14,171 bases of DNA from the NCBI GenBank assembly GCA_021784375.1, contig JAJXSV010000036.1, positions 1-14,171 of the forward strand. The letters run 5' to 3'. The position numbers and the translations under genes are program-made. The notes under the pieces are model-generated. The model worked only from the letters and a program-made list of their open reading frames with translations, was not told the DNA's origin and searched no databases. Positions 1-5,690 of this stretch are shown piece by piece. The stretch comes from Actinomycetes bacterium (GTDB taxonomy: Bacteria > Actinomycetota > Actinomycetes > S36-B12 > UBA5976). Numbering within the stretch: position 1 is the first letter of the stretch; the number at the start of each line of letters is the position of its first letter.

Positions 1-222
1 CGGGAGACCGGGGCCATCGTCACGGCGGAGGAAGCCGTGAGCAAGGGTGGGCTGGGCGCCGCCGTCGCAGCAGTGGTGGTCACGAACGCACCGGTGCCCA
101 TGCGCATCATCGGCACCGACCACTTCGCACCGACCGGTTCGGTCGAGTGGCTGTTCGAGCACTACGGGCTGACGCCGGCGGGCATCGCCGATGCCGCTCG
201 CGAGGTCCTCGGAGCGAAGTGA
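1..222 (+). CDS. Transketolase C-terminal domain (5'-truncated at window edge)
   Basis: The open frame runs from base 1 to a TGA at 220-222 and gives the last 73 residues of a transketolase. The visible part is the C-terminal (transketolase_C) domain: a TGAIVTAEEAVSKGGLGAAV stretch, then RIIGTDHF, GSVEWLFEHYGL and a final helix, all typical of this domain. Transketolase moves two-carbon ketol units between sugar phosphates using thiamine diphosphate. The catalytic and cofactor domains lie outside the window, so it cannot be seen whether this is a full-length enzyme or the small subunit of a split pair; the pattern of this short, family-like tail fits either. The next gene starts one base after the stop, so they are surely co-transcribed. 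In context it would process the product of the downstream kinase, possibly as subunit B of an apulose-4-phosphate transketolase (inference). Confidence 0.9.
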   Translation, partial: RETGAIVTAEEAVSKGGLGAAVAAVVVTNAPVPMRIIGTDHFAPTGSVEWLFEHYGLTPAGIADAAREVLGAK

Positions 223-223
223 G

Positions 224-1660
224 ATGACACCGTCGGCAGTGCTGGCGATCGACCAGGGCAGTGGCAGTACCAAGGCCCTCCTGGTGGACGCGCACGGCAG
301 GGTGGTCGCGCGCGGCGCTGCTGATGTCACCACCACCCATCCCCGACCGGGCTGGGTGCAGCAGGATGCGAACCACCTCTGGGACACCGTGCAGGCGGCA
401 GTGGCCGCCGCGCTCGCCCAGGCGCCGGGTGTCGTCGTGTCCGCCATCGGCCTGAGCACGCAACGGGAATCGCTCGTGGTGTGGGATCGCCGGACGGGCG
501 ATCCCCTGGCACCCGTGCTCACCTGGCAGGACCGGCGCAGCAGCGCCCTCATCGAGCGCTTCGTGCCGGTGGCGGACGACGTGCGCCGCCTCAGCGGCCT
601 GCCGCTCGACCCCATGTTCTCGGCCCTCAAGGCCGCGGTGGTGCTGCCCGGACTGCCCGACGGTGCCGACGCCTGCATCGGCACCGTCGACTCCTGGCTG
701 CTCTGGAAGCTCGGCGCCGGTCACGTGATCGAAGTCGGCAATGCCAGTCGCACACAGTTGCTCGACGTCGCGACCGGGACCTGGAGCGACGACCTGCTCG
801 ACCTCTTCGGCCTGTCGCGAGGCGTGCTCCCGGAGGTCGTCCCCTCCAGCGCAGTGCATCGACTGCGCACGGAGGCACTGCCGGGCGTGCCTGCCGGCAC
901 GCCGATCTCCGGTGTCCTCGGCGACTCCCACGCTGCGCTGTTCGCGCATGCGGGTTGGATCCCGGGTCGCGTGAAGGCCACCTACGGCACGGGCTCGTCC
1001 GTGATGGCGATCAGCCCTGCCAACGGGCTCGCCCAGGGCCTGTGCGAGACCATTGCCTGGAGCGACGAGCGCGGCATCGCGCGTGCGCTCGAGGGCAACA
1101 TCCTCTCCAGCGGTTCGACGCTCGTCTGGCTGGCCGGGCTCTTCGGTACGACCGTCGAGGCGCTGGCCGCCGCGGCGACGCCCAGCACCGGTGCCGTGCA
1201 CCTCGTGCCCGCCTTCAACGGACTGGGTGCTCCCTGGTGGGACGAGCAGGCGACGGGAGTCCTCTCCGGCCTCACCATGAGCACCGGCTTCGCGGACATC
1301 GCCTCCGCCGGCCTCGACTCCGTCGCCATGCAGGTGGCGGACATCGTCGACGCCATGCGCGCCTCCGGCGTGCACGTCGACAACCTGCGTGCGGACGGCG
1401 GCGCCACCCGCAATGCTGATCTCATGCAGCGCCAAGCCGACTTCGCCCATGCCCGCATCGCCGTATCCACCGTGGCCGAGCTCTCGGCGGTGGGCGCCGC
1501 GAACTTCGCGGGGCGCACGGTCGGCATCTGGGACGACGTGCAACTCGCGGAGCGGGCCCGCACCGAGGCGGAGTACGCGCCCGCCCTCGATGACGTCGGC
1601 CGGCGCCAGCGTCGGCAGGACTGGCACGACGCGGTCGCCCGCGCCCGGTTGGCGGTCTGA
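224..1660 (+). CDS. FGGY-family carbohydrate kinase, glycerol-kinase-like subgroup (candidate apulose/pentulose kinase)
   Basis: This 478-residue protein has the usual FGGY length. The N-terminal ATPase lobe opens with AIDQGSGSTKALL (8-20), followed by PGWVQQD (42-48), STQRES (78-83) and TWQDRR (100-105). The second lobe has GTVDSWLLWKLG, NASRTQLL, GDSHAALF (233-240), YGTGSSVM, and the family signature region around 327-352 and 388-405 (RADGGATRNADLMQRQADF). R81, E82 and D234 match the substrate-binding Arg, Glu and Asp of glycerol kinase. The Tyr of the glycerol kinase DPYFS motif is Met131 here (DPMFS), so glycerol is an unlikely substrate. With the neighbouring isomerase and transketolase, a ketopentose or apulose is more likely. 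The ATG at 224 is preferred to the upstream frame because a GGAG at 211-214 precedes it by 9 bases. Kinase family is sure; substrate is inference. Confidence 0.92.
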   Translation: MTPSAVLAIDQGSGSTKALLVDAHGRVVARGAADVTTTHPRPGWVQQDANHLWDTVQAAVAAALAQAPGVVVSAIGLSTQRESLVVWDRRTGDPLAPVLTWQDRRSSALIERFVPVADDVRRLSGLPLDPMFSALKAAVVLPGLPDGADACIGTVDSWLLWKLGAGHVIEVGNASRTQLLDVATGTWSDDLLDLFGLSRGVLPEVVPSSAVHRLRTEALPGVPAGTPISGVLGDSHAALFAHAGWIPGRVKATYGTGSSVMAISPANGLAQGLCETIAWSDERGIARALEGNILSSGSTLVWLAGLFGTTVEALAAAATPSTGAVHLVPAFNGLGAPWWDEQATGVLSGLTMSTGFADIASAGLDSVAMQVADIVDAMRASGVHVDNLRADGGATRNADLMQRQADFAHARIAVSTVAELSAVGAANFAGRTVGIWDDVQLAERARTEAEYAPALDDVGRRQRRQDWHDAVARARLAV

Positions 1661-1662
1661 CC

Positions 1663-2628
1663 ATGGCGACGCCCGGCACGGAACAATTGCGCTTCATCAC
1701 CAAGGTCGCCCTCATGTACCACGAGGAGGGCCTGAACCAGCCGCAGATCTGCGCCCAACTCGGCATCCCCCAGGCGCGCGTCAGCCGCCTGCTGAAGCAG
1801 GCCGTGGAACTCGGCATCGTGCGTACGACGGTGGTGCCGCCCGCGGAGCTGCATGTGGACTGGGAGCGGGAACTGGTGCGCGCCTTCGGCATCCAGGACG
1901 TCGTCATCGCCGACGCCGTGGACGGGCACGGTCATGCCGTGCTCGGGGCGGCAGCGGCGACCTACCTGGAGTCCACCCTCTACGGCAACGAGCGTCTCGG
2001 CATCTCCTCGTGGAGCGCCTCGCTGCTGGCGACCGCTGAGGCCATGCGTCCGCGCCCCCATCGCGTGGCCACCGAGGTCGTGCAACTCCTCGGCGGAGTG
2101 GGCAACCCGCTGGCGCAGGTGTCCGCCACCCGACTGACCGCGCGCTTCGCGGAACTCACCGGTGGCGAACCGAGGTTCCTGGCCGCTCCCGGCGTGGTCG
2201 GCTCCGCCGCGGCACGGGACGCACTGCTCGCGGACCCCTACGTGCACCAGGTGGTGGAGGCGTGGCAGGGGCTCACCACCGCCCTGGTCGGCATCGGCGC
2301 CCTCGAACCCTCACCGCTGCTCGCAGAGTCGGGCAACTCCATCAGCGACGGGGACCAGGCGGAGCTGCGATCCCTGGGTGGGGTCGGCGACGTCTGTCTG
2401 CACTACTTCGACGCTGCCGGCGACCCGGTGCGCTCTTCGCTGGACGAACGCGTGCTCGGCATCCCCGCAACCCTCCTGCGCAATGTCCCGCGCCGCATCG
2501 GCGTCGCCGGTGGCATGCGCAAGCTCGAAGCCATTCGCGCCGCACTCCGCGGCGGCTGGATCAACATCCTGATCACGGACTCGCAGGTCGCGGCCGCGCT
2601 CATATCGGAATTCAAGGAAAGGAACTAG
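1663..2628 (+). CDS. SorC/DeoR-family sugar-binding transcriptional regulator
   Basis: The 321-residue protein has a short N-terminal helix-turn-helix (about residues 10-52, with NQPQICAQLGIPQARVSRLL) and a large effector-binding domain of the sugar-bind (SorC/DeoR-like) family over about 60-318. Family landmarks in order are LGISSWSASLLATAEAM, VQLLGGVGN, APGVV, LVGIGALEPSPLL, GGVGDVCLHYFD, ERVLGIP, and a final VAGGMRKLEAIRAALRGGW with NILITD. Such regulators bind a phosphorylated sugar and release or activate the promoter of their own catabolic operon. The gene starts two bases after the kinase stop with no strong Shine-Dalgarno, suggesting translational coupling. Its place inside the operon suggests that it senses a pathway intermediate, for example the kinase product. 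The operator is probably upstream of the window. Confidence 0.93.
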   Translation: MATPGTEQLRFITKVALMYHEEGLNQPQICAQLGIPQARVSRLLKQAVELGIVRTTVVPPAELHVDWERELVRAFGIQDVVIADAVDGHGHAVLGAAAATYLESTLYGNERLGISSWSASLLATAEAMRPRPHRVATEVVQLLGGVGNPLAQVSATRLTARFAELTGGEPRFLAAPGVVGSAAARDALLADPYVHQVVEAWQGLTTALVGIGALEPSPLLAESGNSISDGDQAELRSLGGVGDVCLHYFDAAGDPVRSSLDERVLGIPATLLRNVPRRIGVAGGMRKLEAIRAALRGGWINILITDSQVAAALISEFKERN

Positions 2629-2632
2629 CACC

Positions 2633-3610
2633 ATGTCATCGTTGACCTTCGGCTCCGGCATCTGGGCGTTCGGCCAATTCGTGGATCGCTACGCCTCTGA
2701 CGGCTACGGCGATCCCAAGTCGAGCTACGACATGATCATGGCGGCCTCCAAGGTGCCGGACCTCACCTACCTGGACATCAATGTGCCCTTCGCCACCGAT
2801 GGCCTGTCCGCGACCGAGATGAAGAAGATGCTCGACGACAACGGGCTCAAGTGCCGCGCCACCACGCCGCACATCTACATGCGCGAGTACGCCAAGGGCT
2901 CCTTCACCAATCCCGACCCCAAGCTGCGCGCCAAGACCCTCGACCGCGTGCGCGAGGCCATCGACGCAGCCGCCGTCCTCGAGGCCGGGTATGTGAAGTT
3001 CTGGCCCGGGCAGGATGGCTTCGACATGCCCGGCCAGGTCAACTACATGCAGATGTGGGACTACACGATCGACGGCATCCGGACGCTCGCCCAGGAGAAC
3101 CCCGGTGTCCAGTTCGCGATCGAGTACAAGGCGAAGGAACCGCGCGTGCGCATGCTGCTCGCCACCGCGACCAAGACCCTGCTGGCCATCCAGGAGATGG
3201 GCGTCCCGAACGTCGGCATCGTCATGGACTTCGGCCACTCGCTGCTCGCCAACGAGACGCCGGCGGAGGCCGTGCAACTCATCCACCGCCACGGCAAGCT
3301 GGTGAGCGCGGAACTCAACGACAACTGGCGTGGATGGGACGATGACCTCCCCGTCGGCTCGGTCCACCTGTTCGAGACCCTCGAGTACATGCTCGCCCTG
3401 CGTGAGATCGGCTGGACCGATCCGGTGCTGCTCGACCAGTTCCCGTTCCGTGAGGACCCGGTCGCCGCTGTGTCCCGCAGCATCGAGACCATCAAGCGCC
3501 TGGACGCGGTGTGCGACCGCATCGACATGGCGGCGCTGCGCCAGGCCCAGGACGCGCAGGACGCCCTCGCAGCACAGGCCGTGCTGTGGGACGCCGTACT
3601 CGGAAAGTGA
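2633..3610 (+). CDS. Xylose-isomerase-like TIM-barrel sugar isomerase (AP_endonuc_2 fold); candidate D-apiose isomerase
   Basis: The 325-residue protein has the motif order of xylose-isomerase-like TIM barrels. Visible are WPGQDG (124-129, like WGGREG of xylose isomerase), IEYK (163-166, like EPK), MDFGHS (198-203, Asp and His three apart), AELNDN (226-231), GWDDDLP (234-240) and LDQFP (267-271). These supply Glu164, Asp199, Glu227 and Asp268 for one divalent metal and Asp199, His202, Asp236 and Asp238 for a second, by comparison with XylA and RhaI from memory. The expected reaction is aldose-ketose isomerisation. RBS AGGAA at 2620-2624 sits 8 bases before the ATG. It lies 4 bases after the regulator gene. 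Followed by kinase and transketolase steps, it would start the pathway; apiose to apulose is the leading guess, with another pentose as the alternative. Confidence 0.85.
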   Translation: MSSLTFGSGIWAFGQFVDRYASDGYGDPKSSYDMIMAASKVPDLTYLDINVPFATDGLSATEMKKMLDDNGLKCRATTPHIYMREYAKGSFTNPDPKLRAKTLDRVREAIDAAAVLEAGYVKFWPGQDGFDMPGQVNYMQMWDYTIDGIRTLAQENPGVQFAIEYKAKEPRVRMLLATATKTLLAIQEMGVPNVGIVMDFGHSLLANETPAEAVQLIHRHGKLVSAELNDNWRGWDDDLPVGSVHLFETLEYMLALREIGWTDPVLLDQFPFREDPVAAVSRSIETIKRLDAVCDRIDMAALRQAQDAQDALAAQAVLWDAVLGK

Positions 3611-3621
3611 TGGGCGCCACC

Positions 3622-4593
3622 ATGTCCAAGTACAGGAGCGCCTGGTCGGTCGCGGCTGACGCGAAGCGCATCCGCGTCATCTGCGACAACGACTACGCGG
3701 GCGACCCCGACGGCCTGGTGCAACTCGCGCACCACCTGCTGAGCCCGACCGTCGACATCGTCGGCATCATCGGCACGCACCTCGCGGTGGGCGATCACTG
3801 GGGGAGCCAGCACGAGGACGTGCCACTGGCAGCGGCCCAGATCGCACGCAAGGTAGCCAGGCTCTGCAAGCGCGACGAGGTCAAGATCGTCACCGGTGCA
3901 CGCGGCCACATGGTCGATCACCGCGATCCGCTGGACTCCGATGGCATCCAACTCATCATCGAGGAGGCCATGCGCGACGACGTCGACACACCGCTCTATG
4001 TGGTGTGCGGCGCCAGCCTCACCGAGATCGCCTGTGCATGGCTCATCGAGCCGCGCATCGCGGAACGCCTCACCGTCGTGTGGATCGGCGGGCACGAGCA
4101 CCCGGGAGCGCCAGTCGCGCCGGGCGCCCCCGACATGGAGTACAACCTCAACATCGATCGCATCTCCGGCCAGGTGGTGTTCAACGACTCCAACCTCAAC
4201 ATCTGGCAGTTCCCGAGGGATGCGTACCGACAGGCGCTCGCCAGCCGCGCCGAGTTGGAACTGCGCATGCACCGCCGCGGGGGCAAGCTGGGCAGGTTCC
4301 TGTTCGCCCGGTTGGGGGCCGTGGCTGCCAACGTCTCGGGCTTCGGCATGGTCGCGCGCGAGACATACGTGCTCGGCGACAGCCCGCTCGTGTTGGCGAC
4401 GGCGCTGCAGTCGATGTTCGAGTCCGAGCCCGCGTCCTGCCATTGGGACGAACGCCGCTGCCCCTTCATCAACGACGAGGGCCTGTACGTCGACAACCCC
4501 GACGGCCGTCCGCTGCGGGTGTTCACCCATATCGACAACCGCTTGTGGCTCGAGGACCTCTTCGCCAAGCTCGAGCTGCTCGCAGAGAGATGA
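3622..4593 (+). CDS. Nucleoside-hydrolase-like protein, copy 1 (diverged active site)
   Basis: The 323-residue protein has the inosine-uridine nucleoside hydrolase layout. The N-terminal metal motif is DNDYAGDPDG (22-31) instead of DTDPGxDD. MEYNLNIDRISGQVVF (172-187) matches the family EFN..xDPEAAxIVF element that binds ribose. LGDSPL (251-256) takes the place of the C-terminal HD motif, so the final metal Asp (253) is kept but the catalytic His is Gly. The fold family is well supported; hydrolysis of ordinary nucleosides is doubtful. There is no signal peptide, so it is cytoplasmic. Two starts are possible: ATG 3610, overlapping the isomerase stop as TGATG, and ATG 3622; I give 3622 because the GGAAAG at 3602-3607 is too close to 3610, but it is not decisive. 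It is followed by a paralogue about half identical by eye. Confidence 0.85.
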   Translation: MSKYRSAWSVAADAKRIRVICDNDYAGDPDGLVQLAHHLLSPTVDIVGIIGTHLAVGDHWGSQHEDVPLAAAQIARKVARLCKRDEVKIVTGARGHMVDHRDPLDSDGIQLIIEEAMRDDVDTPLYVVCGASLTEIACAWLIEPRIAERLTVVWIGGHEHPGAPVAPGAPDMEYNLNIDRISGQVVFNDSNLNIWQFPRDAYRQALASRAELELRMHRRGGKLGRFLFARLGAVAANVSGFGMVARETYVLGDSPLVLATALQSMFESEPASCHWDERRCPFINDEGLYVDNPDGRPLRVFTHIDNRLWLEDLFAKLELLAER

Positions 4594-4598
4594 CCGCC

Positions 4599-5585
4599 AT
4601 GGATCACCCCTTCTGGCCCCTCAAGTACGTGGTGCCACACGCACGTGTCATCAGCGACAACGACTACTCGGGCGACCCCGACGGTTTGGCGCAGCTGGCG
4701 CACCACCTGCTGAGCCCGTCGGTCGACGTGCGGGCCGTCATCGGCACGCGCCTGGGCATCATGCGCGACGATCGCGACCACGACTTCACGCCCGTCATCG
4801 ACACGGCCGTGCAGTACGCGCGCGAGGTGGCGGCGCTGTGCGGACGTGAGGAGGTGCCGGTGCTGCGCGGCGGTCTGCACCGACTGCCCGACGCGGAGAC
4901 CCCGGTGGACAGCGCGGGTGCGCGCTTCATCGTCCAGGAGGCCATGCGCGATGACACCGACCTCCCACTGTTCGTGTGCTGCGGGGCGGGACTCACGGAG
5001 GTCGCGAGTGCCTACCTCATGGAACCGCGCATCGCTGAGCGCATGACGCTCGTGTGGATCGGCGGCTACGAGCATGACGAGACCGCGCCCCGCGGCCCCG
5101 GCGCCGGTGACCTCGAGTACAACCTCTCGATCGACCTCCTCGCCGGTCAGGTCATCTTCAACCGGTCGGGCATCGAGGTGTGGCAGGTGCCTCGCAATGT
5201 GTACCGGCAGTGCATGACCTCGCGCGCGGAACTCATCGTGCGTCTCGGCGGAAACGGCGCGCTCGGTGACTACCTGCTGCAGAAGATCGGCCTGATCTCG
5301 GAGCGCTTCTCCGAGTTCGGTATCCCGCTCGGTGAGTCGTACGTGCTCGGCGACAGCCCGCTCGCGCTGCTCACCGTGCTGCCGACGATGATGGAGTCCG
5401 AGGTCTCGTCGAGCGACTGGACGGACCTGCCGTGCCCGCGCATCCTCGACAGCGGGCGCTATGAGCCCAACCCGCAGGGCCAGACGATCCGTGCCTTCTC
5501 GCGCATCGACAACCGCACCATGCTCGAGGACTTCTTCGCCAAGGTCACGCTGCGGGCCCGGGTCGTCCCCAACCCCTCCATCTGA
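4599..5585 (+). CDS. Nucleoside-hydrolase-like protein, copy 2 (diverged active site)
   Basis: This 328-residue protein is a tandem paralogue of the gene before it. It shares DNDYSGDPDG (20-29), HHLLSP, EAMRDD, MEPRIAER with VWIGGYEH, LEYNLSID (172-179), VPRNVYRQ, YVLGDSPLALL (248-258) and a C-terminal IDNR...LEDFFAK. The two copies differ most in the loop after the first motif (HLAVGDHWGSQ in copy 1 versus RLGIMRDDRDHD here) and at 213-245, regions likely to shape the pocket. The divergence suggests two substrates or a heteromeric enzyme, not a recent duplication. ATG 4599 is chosen because AGAGAG at 4584-4589 lies 9 bases upstream; ATG 4590, overlapping the previous stop as ATGA, is the alternative. 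No signal peptide or membrane segment is seen. The function is probably glycoside cleavage, but the substrate is unknown. Confidence 0.85.
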   Translation: MDHPFWPLKYVVPHARVISDNDYSGDPDGLAQLAHHLLSPSVDVRAVIGTRLGIMRDDRDHDFTPVIDTAVQYAREVAALCGREEVPVLRGGLHRLPDAETPVDSAGARFIVQEAMRDDTDLPLFVCCGAGLTEVASAYLMEPRIAERMTLVWIGGYEHDETAPRGPGAGDLEYNLSIDLLAGQVIFNRSGIEVWQVPRNVYRQCMTSRAELIVRLGGNGALGDYLLQKIGLISERFSEFGIPLGESYVLGDSPLALLTVLPTMMESEVSSSDWTDLPCPRILDSGRYEPNPQGQTIRAFSRIDNRTMLEDFFAKVTLRARVVPNPSI

Positions 5586-5690
5586 CAACCCAGCGAACGC
5601 ACCCGGGAGCCGTCGGCACCTGCGGCCCGGGCACGGGCCCGGCGTCAGGACTCCGCGGAGGTTGAGTGCCGTGAATCGAGAGTGAGTGTC
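5586..5690 (+). other. Short intergenic leader with palindrome and possible four-codon ORF
   Basis: These 105 bases contain no convincing terminator: a small GCCCG/CGGGC hairpin near 5623-5640 is GC-only with no T run. A perfect 10-bp palindrome CTCCGCGGAG lies at 5651-5660. A strong Shine-Dalgarno GGAGG (5657-5661) lies 9 bases before GTG 5671, which opens a frame of only four codons ending at TGA 5683-5685, six bases before the ATG of the hydrolase gene. It may be a coupling leader or chance. No clear -35/-10 pair was seen, so the hydrolase may be read from the operon upstream. Confidence 0.35.

Noticed and set aside
107..1627. 506-codon open frame on the minus strand
   Set aside because: It lies wholly opposite the FGGY kinase gene, has low-complexity Arg/Gly/His-rich content and no recognisable motif; it is a GC-rich shadow frame.
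5617..5642. Intrinsic terminator after the second nucleoside-hydrolase-like gene
   Set aside because: Only a short GC-only hairpin with no T run; too weak to call in such GC-rich DNA.
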